A stretch of DNA of 64,000 bases from assembly GCF_003569005.1 (NCBI RefSeq), contig NZ_BCUR01000004.1, positions 484,718 to 548,717 on the forward strand, in the 5' to 3' direction. Shown here piece by piece: positions 28,204 to 38,926 of this stretch (its first letter is position 1; each line of letters begins with the position of its first letter). A model generated the notes under the pieces. The model did no database searches, was not told where the DNA came from, and saw only the letters and a list, made by a program, of their open reading frames with translations. The position numbers and the translations under genes are program-made. Origin of the DNA: Vibrio superstes (GTDB lineage: Bacteria; Pseudomonadota; Gammaproteobacteria; Enterobacterales; Vibrionaceae).

Positions 28204-28497
28204 AATAATCTCCTAGCAAGTTCCTAATCGATTCAACTGATTTAACTATAGTAATCAGGGCAAATTTATACTTTGATTTACACCTAATATTTGCTCAAAT
28301 ATTTGTACTTTTTGTTCCTCATAATCAACAAGTTATTACATGTAAACTCGATTTTATTTGCATACCATGTGTGACTGGTATCATATGATTGAATTATTTG
28401 TAGTTGTAACCTTTTGTATTCGATATAGATCTTCCATTTTTACAAGTGGCTTAGATAGAAAATTAAACTAATTAAATACTTATAAATGGATATAACT
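28204..28497. other. AT-rich divergent intergenic region
   Basis: 294 bp, clearly more AT-rich than flanking genes, with no ORF. It presumably carries promoters for the CBS gene and the protease; no confident hexamer pair could be chosen. Confidence 0.5.
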
Positions 28498-29784
28498 ATG
28501 AATAAATGGATGTTGGCTACGTTCCTAAGTTCAGTGGCATTAAATGGATATGCAATAACGTTGGGAGATGAAGCGACCGAGAGTCGATACAATGTGAGTA
28601 TTCGCTCTAGTGAAATGGCTGAATTTCCCATCTGTATGGGATCACTAGTGGATAGATACTGGGTGTTAACCGCCGCGCATTGTGTGGTGATGCCTGGAGA
28701 CGATGAGGAGAGTGAAAAAGATTACCATGTGACTCTACCTGGAAAACTCGCTATAACATTTGGTTCTATTAGCTTAGAGGTATCTGACGATGGTACTCCA
28801 AGCGATATCAATAATATTATCAATGTATCTCATATTGTTGTTCATCCCAGTTACAGAAGAGTGCATCAGGTCGAAATGACAGAACTTGGCGATGAGCTCA
28901 TCAGTACAACGATGACAGATGACATCGCACTACTTAGATTAGAATTACCGTTAGACTCTATTGCTCCAGTGACTCTTGCGTCACCGGCCAAAATGGCAGA
29001 AATAGAACCCGTGTTAATGGATGCATGGCGCGCTTTAGTTGGGGGAGACACGCGTCCCTCAAATATACATTTGGCCGGTTGGGGAAGTAAAAATGAACAA
29101 GACCCGTACGCCAAAAAAGTGTCGGTTAGTTTGCAGGAAACCCAGTTAGCGTACTTCCCCGTATTAGAATGTTTTAATCGACTTGAGTCAGGAAAAAATT
29201 ACCCAGAGTTTATCCCTAATAGTGCAGACCCATCAAAATTTTGTACCCAACCTACTAAGTGGAGTGAATATCAATATATAGATCCTGATGATCCAGAAGA
29301 AGAGCCGATTTATGAGGGGCAATTGGTAGGTAACTCAGCGTGTCTAGGTGATAGTGGTACAGCATTGATTGCAACAGATGTAAACAATACAGAATATCAA
29401 GTAGGAGTTGCTAGTGGTGGCCCTCTTGTTGAGCCTATTTGTGGCTCTGTGACAATTCCAAATTTCCATTCCAAAGTTTCTTATTATTATGATTGGATTC
29501 AGGAGTATTTAGGTAATGAAAGTGCTCCTGAATCTACAATCGTGCCTCCAGAGTTCATTGAAAATGCGAATCAAAGTATTGATGCTCCTGAGGATGAAGG
29601 GTCTGCGGGTGATGGGGATTCCGACGAAGTTACATTACCAGAAGAAGATACTGAAATTTGTGACGAATCAGCATCAGTATTTAAAGAATGTGGTGAGTCG
29701 AGCTCTGGTAGCCTCGGTACTTTAGGGGTTGGGCTTCTAGGCTTAATCGTTCTGTATAGAAGGCTAAGGAATAGGGTCCTCTAA
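28498..29784 (+). CDS. Secreted chymotrypsin-fold serine protease with GlyGly-CTERM
   Basis: About 428 aa from ATG 28498 (an in-frame ATG at 28486 adds four residues). Signal peptide ends near LNGYA; the mature protein would begin ITLGDEATESRYNVSIRS, resembling the active N-terminus of S1 proteases. Catalytic triad: His61 in LTAAHCVV, Asp142 in DDIALLRL, Ser286 in CLGDSGTAL. Specificity-pocket residue 189 (six before Ser) is Ser, not Asp, so trypsin-like cleavage is unlikely. The Asp/Glu-rich linker near 370-400 precedes SSSGSLGTLGVGLLGLIV-YRRLRNR, a GlyGly-CTERM anchor processed by rhombosortase on type II secretion substrates. Codon use is more AT-rich than its neighbours; possibly acquired. 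Confidence 0.9.
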   Translation: MNKWMLATFLSSVALNGYAITLGDEATESRYNVSIRSSEMAEFPICMGSLVDRYWVLTAAHCVVMPGDDEESEKDYHVTLPGKLAITFGSISLEVSDDGTPSDINNIINVSHIVVHPSYRRVHQVEMTELGDELISTTMTDDIALLRLELPLDSIAPVTLASPAKMAEIEPVLMDAWRALVGGDTRPSNIHLAGWGSKNEQDPYAKKVSVSLQETQLAYFPVLECFNRLESGKNYPEFIPNSADPSKFCTQPTKWSEYQYIDPDDPEEEPIYEGQLVGNSACLGDSGTALIATDVNNTEYQVGVASGGPLVEPICGSVTIPNFHSKVSYYYDWIQEYLGNESAPESTIVPPEFIENANQSIDAPEDEGSAGDGDSDEVTLPEEDTEICDESASVFKECGESSSGSLGTLGVGLLGLIVLYRRLRNRVL

Positions 29785-29807
29785 GTATATAGATTGCCTC
29801 TAAGTGC

Positions 29808-29836
29808 GCGTCCAATGACTTCATTGGGCGTTTCTG
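29808..29836 (+). terminator. Terminator after protease gene
   Basis: Inverted repeat CGTCCAATGA/TCATTGGGCG (one G-U pair) followed by TTTCT. Confidence 0.6.
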
Positions 29837-29876
29837 CATTTATATGGTTTGCAGTTAGGTACTTCAGCATCTTTTC

Positions 29877-29904
29877 TTGATCTTGTCTGGTGGCAATCTA
29901 TACT
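29877..29904 (+). promoter_or_regulatory. Candidate queA promoter
   Basis: TTGATC (29877-29882), 16-bp spacer, TATACT (29899-29904), 41 bp before the queA ATG. Confidence 0.5.
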
Positions 29905-29944
29905 AGCGCCCTGCAAAATATTTAGCCTAGGATCCTTAGTCGCC

Positions 29945-30997
29945 ATGCAAGTTTCAGATTTTCATTTTGATCTACCCGATGAGTTGATCGCTCGTTATCC
30001 AATGCCAGATCGTACCTCAAGTCGTCTGCTGCACCTGACGGGTAATAGCGGAGAGCTTCAAGATAAAAACTTTACGGATGTATTAGACTCGATCAATGAA
30101 GGCGATTTATTGGTGTTCAATAATACTCGAGTGATTCCTGCTCGCGTATTCGGTCGTAAGGCCAGTGGCGGAAAGATTGAGGTCTTGGTTGAGAGAATGG
30201 TGGATGAGCACACTATCTTGGCTCATGTTCGCTCTTCTAAATCACCTAAGCCAGGTACGCAATTGTTCCTTGGTGATAAAGATCAATACTCGGCTGAGAT
30301 GATTGCTAGGCACGGCGCTCTATTTGAGATTCGCTTCAGCTCAGACAAGGCAGTACTGCAGATCTTAGAAGAGGTTGGGCACATGCCTTTACCTCCCTAT
30401 ATTGATCGCCCAGATGAAGACTCAGATCAAGAGCGCTATCAAACGGTATACAATGAGAAACCAGGCGCGGTGGCAGCACCTACTGCGGGACTGCACTTTG
30501 ATGATGTGATTCTTGAAAAGATTAAGGCCAAAGGCGCTAAACTCGCTTTTGTTACCTTGCATGTTGGTGCAGGTACCTTTCAGCCGGTAAAAGTAGATAA
30601 TATTCTCGAGCACCACATGCATGCTGAGTATGTCGAAGTCACTCAGGAAGTGGTTGATGCCATCAATGAAACCAAGGCATCTGGTGGCCGTGTCATCGCT
30701 GTTGGCACAACGTCTGTGCGTTCGCTAGAGAGTGCAGCTCAAGATGCTCGTAATAATGGTACTGAGCTTAAGCCTTTCTTTGGCGATACTGACATCTTTA
30801 TCTACCCCGGTTATGAGTTTCAGTTGATAGATTGCCTGTTAACCAATTTCCACCTGCCTGAGTCGACCTTGATCATGTTAGTCAGTGCGTTTGCTGGCTA
30901 TGACAATGTGATGGGTGCTTATAAGCATGCAGTAGAGCAGGCGTATCGCTTCTTTAGTTATGGCGATGCGATGTTTGTGACTCGTAAGGGTTTGTAA
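29945..30997 (+). CDS. queA: tRNA preQ1(34) S-adenosylmethionine ribosyltransferase-isomerase
   Basis: 350-aa enzyme that transfers and isomerises the ribosyl part of SAM onto preQ1 in tRNA, giving epoxyqueuosine. Family hallmarks: [19 protein letters not shown] start, [68 protein letters not shown] and [19 protein letters not shown] 29945 chosen from the family N-terminus; 32 in-frame codons upstream look non-coding. RBS AGGA is somewhat distant. Pathway partner tgt lies 204 bp downstream, separated by a large hairpin. Confidence 0.97.
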   Translation: MQVSDFHFDLPDELIARYPMPDRTSSRLLHLTGNSGELQDKNFTDVLDSINEGDLLVFNNTRVIPARVFGRKASGGKIEVLVERMVDEHTILAHVRSSKSPKPGTQLFLGDKDQYSAEMIARHGALFEIRFSSDKAVLQILEEVGHMPLPPYIDRPDEDSDQERYQTVYNEKPGAVAAPTAGLHFDDVILEKIKAKGAKLAFVTLHVGAGTFQPVKVDNILEHHMHAEYVEVTQEVVDAINETKASGGRVIAVGTTSVRSLESAAQDARNNGTELKPFFGDTDIFIYPGYEFQLIDCLLTNFHLPESTLIMLVSAFAGYDNVMGAYKHAVEQAYRFFSYGDAMFVTRKGL

Positions 30998-31043
30998 GTA
31001 AGTTGAAAAGTTAGAAACCGTTTCGGTTTATTCGGAAGGGTTC

Positions 31044-31130
31044 TATACAATTCTTTTTCTGAGAGTTGCTGTTTTATGGGGGCCTTGTTTCGCAAGGCCT
31101 TTCGCGTAAAACTTAGCAACTCTTTTTTGG
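31044..31130 (+). terminator. Long structured hairpin between queA and tgt (terminator or small RNA)
   Basis: Nested stem: AGAGTTGCT (31062-31070) pairs with AGCAACTCT (31115-31123), GTTTTA (31071-31076) with TAAAAC (31107-31112), and GGCCTTG (31081-31087) with CAAGGCC (31093-31099), then T6. The U-run makes it an intrinsic terminator. Its 62-nt length is unusual, and TATACA/TACAAT at 31044-31051 could start a short transcript just before it. Confidence 0.7.
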
Positions 31131-31165
31131 GACAAGTCTGAAAGTCGATTAATGTCCTAAACTAA

Positions 31166-32338
<1,173 letters not shown>

Positions 32339-32390
32339 AAAAACAATCATAGAAGGTGATGTAATCGTACAAATTGTTGCATCTTCCTTA

Positions 32391-32434
32391 GTGGCTTTAT
32401 CGCTTACCCCTTGAAAAAGGGCGGATGAGGCCAC
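32391..32434 (+). repeat. Hairpin with GAAA tetraloop upstream of yajC
   Basis: Outer stem GTGGCTTTATC (32391-32401) pairs with GGATGAGGCCAC allowing two G-U pairs. The inner stem CCCTT/AAGGG closes a GAAA loop. No U-run follows, so it is a structured spacer or processing site rather than a terminator. Confidence 0.55.
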
Positions 32435-32482
32435 ATTTAGTCTTATAACTTAAATTTATTATTTTTAAAAAGGGGATTTTTA

Positions 32483-32815
32483 ATGAGTCTATTCATTTCT
32501 CAAGCTCACGCAGCTACTGAAGGACCTGCTGGTGGCGGTTTTGAAATGCTGATCATGCTAGGTATGTTCGCAGTTATTTTCTACTTCATGATTTACCGTC
32601 CACAATCTAAGCGTGTTAAAGAGCACAAAAACCTAATCGCTTCTATGGGCAAGGGTGATGAAGTTCTAACTAGCGGTGGTCTAGTTGGTAAGATTTCTTC
32701 AATCTCTGAAGAGAATGATTTTCTTGCTATCGAACTGAACCCAAATAACGAAGTTGTAATCAAAAAGGACTTTGTTACTGCAGTGCTACCAAAAGGTACG
32801 CTGAAATCTCTTTAA
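32483..32815 (+). CDS. yajC: Sec translocon accessory protein YajC
   Basis: 110-aa single-pass inner-membrane protein of the SecDF-YajC complex. One membrane segment (FEMLIMLGMFAVIFYFMIY) followed by RPQSKRVKEHKNLIASMGKGDEVLTSGG, the diagnostic family sequence, and an SH3-like cytoplasmic part. AAAAGGGGA RBS. 22 bp before secD in the conserved tgt-yajC-secD-secF order. Confidence 0.97.
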   Translation: MSLFISQAHAATEGPAGGGFEMLIMLGMFAVIFYFMIYRPQSKRVKEHKNLIASMGKGDEVLTSGGLVGKISSISEENDFLAIELNPNNEVVIKKDFVTAVLPKGTLKSL

Positions 32816-32837
32816 GAACAGCTAGAGGATCCTCGCT

Positions 32838-34691
32838 GTGTTAAACCGTTATCCGTTATGGAAGTACTTGATGGTGGTTATGGCCATCTTAGTTGCGGCT
32901 TTGTACGCGCTTCCGAATCTTTACGGTGAAGATCCAGCCATTCAAGTCACAGGGGCACGTGGTGCCTCTGTTGATATGGCAACCATGGACTCTGTCACCA
33001 ATGCTCTTGATAAAGAGAATCTTTCCCACAAATCTATCGCACTAGAGAATGGCTCCATTCTTGTTCGCTTCAATGACACTGATACCCAAATTAGTGCACG
33101 TGATGTAATTAGCGAAGCGCTAGGCTCAGATCTTATCGTTGCACTTAACCTTGCTCCAGCCACTCCAAGTTGGCTAGAAAGCATTGGTGCTAACCCTATG
33201 AAGCTTGGTCTTGACCTGCGTGGCGGTGTTCACTTCTTGATGGAAGTGGATATGGACGCTGCGATGGACAAGCTGATATCGCAGCAAGAAGAAGCCTTCC
33301 GCAGTGAATTACGTGAAGACCGAATTCGTTACCGTGCAATTCGTGCCGGTGAAGATTCAGTTGAAGTGATTTTGCGTGATGCAGAGCAGCTTGCTCAAGC
33401 AGAAACCACGCTTAAGTCTAAGCACCCAGACATGATATTTGTTGATTCTGATAGCAATGGTCGCTTTATGCTGACGGCTACCTTCAACGAAGCGCGTCTT
33501 ACTGAAATTCGCAACTACGCTGTTGAGCAAAATATCACTATCTTGCGTAACCGTGTGAACGAATTAGGTGTTGCTGAGCCATTGGTTCAACGTCAAGGTT
33601 CTAGCCGTATCGTTGTTGAACTGCCAGGTGTTCAAGACACTGCGCGCGCTAAAGAAATCCTAGGTGCTACGGCAACACTAGAGTTCCGTGAAGTTGATAT
33701 GCAGGCAGACTTAGCCGCTGCTGCCAATGGTCGTGTACCAGCAGGTAGTGAAGTTAAGTATGACCGAGATGGTCGTCCGGCTGTATTGAAAAAGCGTGTC
33801 ATTCTTGGTGGTTCTAGCATTACCGATGCAAGCTCAAGTGCTGATGAATATGGCCGTCCTCAAGTAAACATCTCGCTAGATAGCGAAGGTGGTAGCAAGA
33901 TGTCTGCTTTCTCTCGTCAGAACATTGGCAAGCTGATGGCAACGGTATTTGCTGAATACAAAGACAGTGGTAAGCGCACACCTGAAGGTAAAGTCATCCT
34001 TGATAAGCATGAAGAAGTCATCAACCAAGCGACCATTCAGTCTGCTCTTGGTCGTAGCTTCCGTATCACAGGTATTGACTCTGCTTCTGAAGCACACAAC
34101 CTAGCATTGCTACTTCGTGCCGGTGCATTGATTGCGCCAATCTCGATTGTAGAAGAGCGTACCATTGGTCCTTCTATGGGTCAGCAGAATATCGATATGG
34201 GTATTCAGGCGTGTATCTGGGGTATGGTGGCAGTAATGCTATTTACTCTTATTTACTACCGTAAGTTTGGCTTTATTGCCAACATGGCACTAATGGCGAA
34301 CCTTGTATTGATTATCGGTGTAATGTCGATGATTCCTGGTGCGACAATGACGCTACCGGGTATTGCGGGTATCGTATTGACAGTCGGTATGGCGGTCGAT
34401 GCCAACGTTCTGATATTCGAGCGTATCCGTGAAGAATTGCGTGAAGGTCGAAACCCTCAGCAAGCTATTCACCAAGGTTATGCGAACGCATTTAGTACCA
34501 TTGCCGATGCCAACATTACAACGCTACTGACTGCAATCATCTTGTTTGCTGTAGGTACCGGTGCGATTAAAGGCTTTGCTGTGACTCTGTCTATCGGTAT
34601 TTTAACCTCAATGTTTACTGCGATTATCGGTACACGTTGTGTGGTTAACCTGCTGTACGGCGGCAAGCGTGTTAACAAACTGTCGATCTAA
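32838..34691 (+). CDS. secD: Protein translocase subunit SecD
   Basis: 617-aa RND-type membrane protein that uses the proton gradient to help late steps of Sec export. N-terminal membrane segment ([22 protein letters not shown]), large periplasmic P1 domain with [17 protein letters not shown], and five C-terminal membrane segments. These include [21 protein letters not shown], which carries the conserved Asp, and [25 protein letters not shown] start at 32838 with GAGGA upstream matches the E. coli N-terminus [10 protein letters not shown]. 14 bp before secF. Confidence 0.97.
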   Translation: MLNRYPLWKYLMVVMAILVAALYALPNLYGEDPAIQVTGARGASVDMATMDSVTNALDKENLSHKSIALENGSILVRFNDTDTQISARDVISEALGSDLIVALNLAPATPSWLESIGANPMKLGLDLRGGVHFLMEVDMDAAMDKLISQQEEAFRSELREDRIRYRAIRAGEDSVEVILRDAEQLAQAETTLKSKHPDMIFVDSDSNGRFMLTATFNEARLTEIRNYAVEQNITILRNRVNELGVAEPLVQRQGSSRIVVELPGVQDTARAKEILGATATLEFREVDMQADLAAAANGRVPAGSEVKYDRDGRPAVLKKRVILGGSSITDASSSADEYGRPQVNISLDSEGGSKMSAFSRQNIGKLMATVFAEYKDSGKRTPEGKVILDKHEEVINQATIQSALGRSFRITGIDSASEAHNLALLLRAGALIAPISIVEERTIGPSMGQQNIDMGIQACIWGMVAVMLFTLIYYRKFGFIANMALMANLVLIIGVMSMIPGATMTLPGIAGIVLTVGMAVDANVLIFERIREELREGRNPQQAIHQGYANAFSTIADANITTLLTAIILFAVGTGAIKGFAVTLSIGILTSMFTAIIGTRCVVNLLYGGKRVNKLSI

Positions 34692-34705
34692 TTGAAGGTA
34701 TTTCC

Positions 34706-35653
34706 ATGTTTCAAATAATGAAAGCTGACAAAACGATCGACTTTATGCGCTGGTCAAAAGGCGCAGTAGTATTTTCGTTGTTAATGATTGCAGCTTCTAT
34801 CTATACCATTTCAACCAACTGGTTGAACTGGGGTCTAGATTTTACCGGTGGTACTCTGATTGAGGTGGGTTTTGAACACCCAGCTAATCTAGAGGAAATC
34901 CGAGCCTCTCTGGATGAAAAAGGCTTTGGCGATGCAACCGTGCAAAACTTTGGTTCTGCTCGTGATGTAATGGTGCGTTTGCGCCCACGTGAAGACCTAC
35001 AAGGTGAGCAGCTTGGTAGCCAAATCATTCGTGCTCTAGAAGAAGGCACTGGCGAATCTGTTGAGATGCGTCGTGTTGAATTTGTGGGGCCTAATGTAGG
35101 TGACGAACTGGCAGAGGCGGGTGGTCTGGCGATCATCGTTTCTCTTATCTGTATCTTGCTGTACGTGTCTATGCGATTTGAGTGGCGTCTGGCTGCGGGT
35201 GCGGTACTTGCACTCGCGCACGACGTTATCATTACGGTGGGTATCTTTTCTATCATGCAGATTGAGGTAGACCTGACCATCGTTGCGGCACTATTGACGG
35301 TTGTCGGTTACTCCCTCAACGATACCATCGTTGTATTTGACCGGATTCGTGAGAACTTCCGTAAGATGCGTAAGGGTGACTCGGTTGAGATCATCAACGG
35401 TGCAATTACTCAGACATTGAGCCGTACCTTGATAACATCCGGTACAACCTTGTTCGTAGTTATTGCCCTATTTACTAAAGGCGGCGCTAACATCCACGGC
35501 TTTGCAACAGCATTGCTATTGGGTATCACAGTAGGTACATACTCATCTATCTACGTAGCATCGAACTTGGCGCTGAAACTGGGTGTCTCTCGTGAGCACT
35601 TAATGCCACCTCAAGTTGAGAAGGAAGGCGCAGAATTTGACGAAATGCCTTAA
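34706..35653 (+). CDS. secF: Protein translocase subunit SecF
   Basis: 315-aa partner of SecD. First membrane segment after IDFMRWSKGAVVFSLLMIAAS, periplasmic loop with GLDFTGGTLIEVGFE, then the conserved block VVGYSLNDTIVVFDRIRENFRKM and a late TRTLITSGTTL-type stretch (here LSRTLITSGTTLFVVIAL). Length as in E. coli (323 aa). AAGGTATTTCC before ATG is the RBS region. Last gene of the sec cluster; a terminator follows. Confidence 0.97.
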   Translation: MFQIMKADKTIDFMRWSKGAVVFSLLMIAASIYTISTNWLNWGLDFTGGTLIEVGFEHPANLEEIRASLDEKGFGDATVQNFGSARDVMVRLRPREDLQGEQLGSQIIRALEEGTGESVEMRRVEFVGPNVGDELAEAGGLAIIVSLICILLYVSMRFEWRLAAGAVLALAHDVIITVGIFSIMQIEVDLTIVAALLTVVGYSLNDTIVVFDRIRENFRKMRKGDSVEIINGAITQTLSRTLITSGTTLFVVIALFTKGGANIHGFATALLLGITVGTYSSIYVASNLALKLGVSREHLMPPQVEKEGAEFDEMP

Positions 35654-35681
35654 GCCTTCGTTTAATTTCTAGTAGTCTTTT

Positions 35682-35718
35682 AAAGCGGTCAACGGTGAGT
35701 TGGCCGCTTTTCTTTTGA
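35682..35718 (+). terminator. Terminator after secF
   Basis: Stem AAAGCGGTCAAC/GTTGGCCGCTTT (one G-U pair) followed by TTCTTTT. Confidence 0.85.
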
Positions 35719-35741
35719 GCCCAATGTTGTAAGGAAACACC

Positions 35742-36173
35742 ATGTCAGTAATTACGAATAACAGTGCAGTGACTATGCACTTTGCTATCAAGCTTGAAGA
35801 TGGGTCTATTGCCGATAGCACCTATCAAATGGGTAAGCCCGCTAAGTTAGTGATTGGTGATGGCAGTTTGAGTGACAACTTTGAGGCATGCTTGCTGGGT
35901 TTGCAGGCAGGAGATAAAAATAGTGTTGAGCTAAAAGCGGTCGACGCTTTTGGTTTATCTAACCCAGATAACATTCACCATATGGATCGTGCCAAGTTTG
36001 TTGGTGAGGCGCAGGTTGAGGTTGGCACTATCATGGCGTTTAACGGTCCTGATGGTGTAGAGATCCCTGGCATCATTACTGAGATTGCCGGTGATTCAGT
36101 GACCGTCGATTTCAACCATCCTCTAGCAGGTCGTGATGTCACCTTCGACGTAGAAATCGTCGCGATTGATTAG
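35742..36173 (+). CDS. fkpB: FKBP-type peptidyl-prolyl isomerase (SlpA)
   Basis: 143-aa cytoplasmic prolyl isomerase/chaperone of the SlyD/SlpA type. FKBP start (VTMHFAIKLEDGSIADST), an inserted flap (GLQAGDKNSVELKAVDAFG), and the closing VDFNHPLAGRDVTFDVEIV typical of the family. No His-rich tail, which separates it from SlyD. AAGGAAACACC RBS. Precedes ispH as in E. coli. Confidence 0.94.
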   Translation: MSVITNNSAVTMHFAIKLEDGSIADSTYQMGKPAKLVIGDGSLSDNFEACLLGLQAGDKNSVELKAVDAFGLSNPDNIHHMDRAKFVGEAQVEVGTIMAFNGPDGVEIPGIITEIAGDSVTVDFNHPLAGRDVTFDVEIVAID

Positions 36174-36339
36174 CCCTCGAACATCCTACTCTTCAACTAA
36201 ACTTACCTAGCAGGAATACCCACTCACTATTCGTGGTCATTCCTGTCTTGAGGTTACCTCGATAATATCGGTACAATGGCGCGACTTTGAGTTGCTCATT
36301 GACTGGGTAACAAGGCCTTCACTAATGAAAGATAAGACA

Positions 36340-37284
36340 ATGGAAATCCTATTAGCTAACCCTCGTGGTTTTTGTGCTGGTGTAGACCGAGCAATCAGCA
36401 TCGTCGAGCGAGCGCTTGAGATGTATCAACCACCGATCTATGTCCGTCATGAAGTGGTGCACAACCGTTTTGTGGTAGAAGGACTTAAGGCACGTGGAGC
36501 CATTTTTGTCGAAGAACTCAGTGAAGTACCAGACGACAATATTGTTATCTTTTCGGCGCACGGTGTTTCTCAAGCAGTACGCAAAGAAGCCAAGCAGCGT
36601 GATTTAACCGTCTTTGATGCAACCTGTCCTCTAGTGACTAAAGTGCATATGGAGGTGGCTCGCGCTAGCCGTAAGAGTATTGAAGTAGTACTTATTGGTC
36701 ATGCTGGACACCCAGAAGTAGAAGGCACCATGGGGCAGTACGCCAGCGAAACCGGTGGTATGTATCTAGTGGAGAAGCCGGAAGATGTAGACTCACTAGT
36801 AGTGAAAGACCCGTCTAATCTACACTATGTGAGCCAAACTACGCTCTCAGTTGATGAAACAGCAGATGTTATCGATAGATTGCGTCAAGTGTTCCCAGAG
36901 ATCCAAGGTCCACGTAAGGATGACATTTGCTACGCTACTCAAAACCGTCAAGATGCAGTACGCACAATGGCAAATGAAGTAGACGTGATGATAGTCGTTG
37001 GTTCTAAGAATTCATCGAACTCGACACGACTCAAAGAACTAGCGGAGAAACTAGGCACTCCAGCCTATCTGACAGACTGCCCTGAAGATCTCGATTCACA
37101 GTGGTTCAAGGGTAAGAATAAGGTTGGGATGACAGCAGGAGCCTCTGCACCTGAAGAGCTCGTTAATACGATCTTAGATAAGATCAAGACCTTATCAGAT
37201 TGCAATGTGGTGACGGAAATTACCGGTCGCGAAGAGAACATGTTCTTCGAGGTCCCTAAAGAATTGCAAGTTAAAGCGGTTTAG
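36340..37284 (+). CDS. ispH: 4-hydroxy-3-methylbut-2-enyl diphosphate reductase
   Basis: 314-aa [4Fe-4S] enzyme, last step of the MEP pathway, making IPP and DMAPP. Three cluster cysteines: [24 protein letters not shown] and [11 protein letters not shown]. Catalytic Glu/Thr region [10 protein letters not shown] and C-terminal GASAPEELV. Start at ATG 36340 ([14 protein letters not shown]) matches the family; ATGs at 36325 and a TTG at 36292 are in frame but add an atypical leader. A promoter-like TTGAGG-N18-TACAAT lies at 36248-36277. Confidence 0.96.
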   Translation: MEILLANPRGFCAGVDRAISIVERALEMYQPPIYVRHEVVHNRFVVEGLKARGAIFVEELSEVPDDNIVIFSAHGVSQAVRKEAKQRDLTVFDATCPLVTKVHMEVARASRKSIEVVLIGHAGHPEVEGTMGQYASETGGMYLVEKPEDVDSLVVKDPSNLHYVSQTTLSVDETADVIDRLRQVFPEIQGPRKDDICYATQNRQDAVRTMANEVDVMIVVGSKNSSNSTRLKELAEKLGTPAYLTDCPEDLDSQWFKGKNKVGMTAGASAPEELVNTILDKIKTLSDCNVVTEITGREENMFFEVPKELQVKAV

Positions 37285-37300
37285 CGTTTCTATGAACTAA

Positions 37301-37336
37301 AAAACGGGCTCCCAATTGGGAGCCCGTTTTGTTTTG
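37301..37336. terminator. Bidirectional terminator ispH / CstA-family gene
   Basis: 14-bp perfect stem AAAACGGGCTCCCA (37301-37314) / TGGGAGCCCGTTTT (37317-37330); A- and T-rich flanks serve both convergent genes. Confidence 0.9.
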
Positions 37337-37349
37337 TGTTGACTAAGTC

Positions 37350-38834
37350 CTAAGCGTTTTCAGTGACTGGCTTAGGTTTCTCTTCGTCAAGGTACTCGTC
37401 ATCGCCCTTGCCTTTCGAGATCTTAATCACCGTGCCTGTAATACCTAGCATCGTTAGTACACCAACTATGGTAGAAACCTGCATACCTAGGCCAAAGCCA
37501 AGTGTTGAGTTGTTTAGGATGAAGGTAATAACTACAGTGGTCATGAACATTGCAGGAACCGTTGTTACCCAGTGGAACTTGTTGTGACGCAATAGGTAAG
37601 CAGAAGCAGTCCAAAGCATCATTACTGCGGTCGTTTGGTTAGCAAAACCAAAGTAGCGCCAGATAACACCGAAGTCTACTTGAGTTAGGATGCCACCCAC
37701 AACGAACAGTGGAACAGCCATCATTAGGCGGTTACGCATAGCGCGTTGGTCTAGATTGAAGTATTCAGCAAGGATCAAGCGGCTTGAGCGGAATGCAGTG
37801 TCGCCTGAAGTGATTGGCAGGATAACAACACCTAGGAAGGCGATGATGCCACCAAATACGCCCAGTAGACCAAATGATGAGTCATAAACCACTTTACCTG
37901 GGCCGCCATTTGCAACCACGTCAGCCAATGCTTCTACAGAGCCGAAGAAGGATAGTGCTAGTGCACACCAGATAAGAGCGATAATGCCTTCACCAATCAT
38001 TGCGCCGTAGAATACGAAGCGACCATTCTTTTCGTTATCCATGCAGCGAGCCATCAGTGGAGACTGAGTCGCGTGGAAACCAGAGATAGCACCACAAGCG
38101 ATGGTGATGAATAGAGCAGGCCATAAAGGCAAGTCGTTAGGGTTCATGTTCGAGAACATATCGCTCATTTCAAAGCTACCCATAACGGTGTGTTCACTTG
38201 ATACCGCAACGGCTGTAATCAGGCCTACCGACATGAAGATCAGTAATGCACCGAACAGCGGGTAGAAACGACCGATGATTTTGTCTACTGGTACGATGGT
38301 AGCAATGATGTAGTACGTGAAGATGATGGCAACCATAGTGCCCATGGTCACTGTCATATCGGTTTGGTCATTCACAAGATTTGTGATCATGCCTGCTGGA
38401 GCCGATACGAAAACTACACCTACAAGAAGAAGCAGAACAATGGCAAAAATGTTCATAAAGTGTTTTGCGCCATTGCCTAGGTAACGACCTGTCAGCGTTG
38501 GTACAGAAGCACCACCGTTGCGTACGGAAAGCATACCAGAGAAGTAATCGTGTACCGCACCCGCGAAGATACAGCCTAATACGATCCAAAGCATTGCTGC
38601 TGGGCCGTAAAGTGCACCCATGATTGGGCCGAAGATTGGGCCAACACCTGCAATGTTAAGCAGCTGAACTAGGTAAACCTTTTTCGTCGACATTGGTACG
38701 AAGTCAACGCCATCTTGCTTAGTAATTGCCGGGGTTTGACGGTTTTCATTGATGCCGAATATTTTCTCTATCACGGCGCCATAGATAAAGTAGCCTGCAA
38801 TCAATGCTGCTACACAGGTAAGAAACCACATCAT
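37350..38834 (-). CDS. CstA-family transporter, probable pyruvate symporter (BtsT/BtsU-like)
   Basis: 494-aa inner-membrane carbon-starvation family protein with about 13-15 membrane segments. Signatures: AALIAGYFIYG, FGPIMGALYGPAAMLWIVLGCIFAGAVHDYFSG, GNGAKHFMNIFA, GFHATQSPLMARCM, ITSGDTAFRSSRLILAE. It is the short form of CstA/BtsT (E. coli proteins are about 700 aa). Start set at the paired ATG 38834/38831, which gives MMWFLTCVAAL; an ORF extension of 37 codons upstream is not family-like. Three BtsR-like direct repeats lie 93-140 bp upstream and btsSR is 4 kb away, pointing to pyruvate uptake. Substrate is inference. Confidence 0.9.
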   Translation of the reverse strand: MMWFLTCVAALIAGYFIYGAVIEKIFGINENRQTPAITKQDGVDFVPMSTKKVYLVQLLNIAGVGPIFGPIMGALYGPAAMLWIVLGCIFAGAVHDYFSGMLSVRNGGASVPTLTGRYLGNGAKHFMNIFAIVLLLLVGVVFVSAPAGMITNLVNDQTDMTVTMGTMVAIIFTYYIIATIVPVDKIIGRFYPLFGALLIFMSVGLITAVAVSSEHTVMGSFEMSDMFSNMNPNDLPLWPALFITIACGAISGFHATQSPLMARCMDNEKNGRFVFYGAMIGEGIIALIWCALALSFFGSVEALADVVANGGPGKVVYDSSFGLLGVFGGIIAFLGVVILPITSGDTAFRSSRLILAEYFNLDQRAMRNRLMMAVPLFVVGGILTQVDFGVIWRYFGFANQTTAVMMLWTASAYLLRHNKFHWVTTVPAMFMTTVVITFILNNSTLGFGLGMQVSTIVGVLTMLGITGTVIKISKGKGDDEYLDEEKPKPVTENA

Positions 38835-38885
38835 AATTTTATTCTCTTTAGGGTTCGGGTTTGTTTCACAAAAATTTCTGATTAC

Positions 38886-38891
38886 ATAATA
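38886..38891 (-). promoter_or_regulatory. Candidate -10 of the CstA-family gene
   Basis: TATTAT on the minus strand without a recognisable -35, as expected for an activator-dependent promoter. The nearest repeat begins 36 bp upstream. Confidence 0.4.
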
Positions 38892-38926
38892 TGAAAACCC
38901 CAGTGCAACTACATTCGGAGCTTGGG

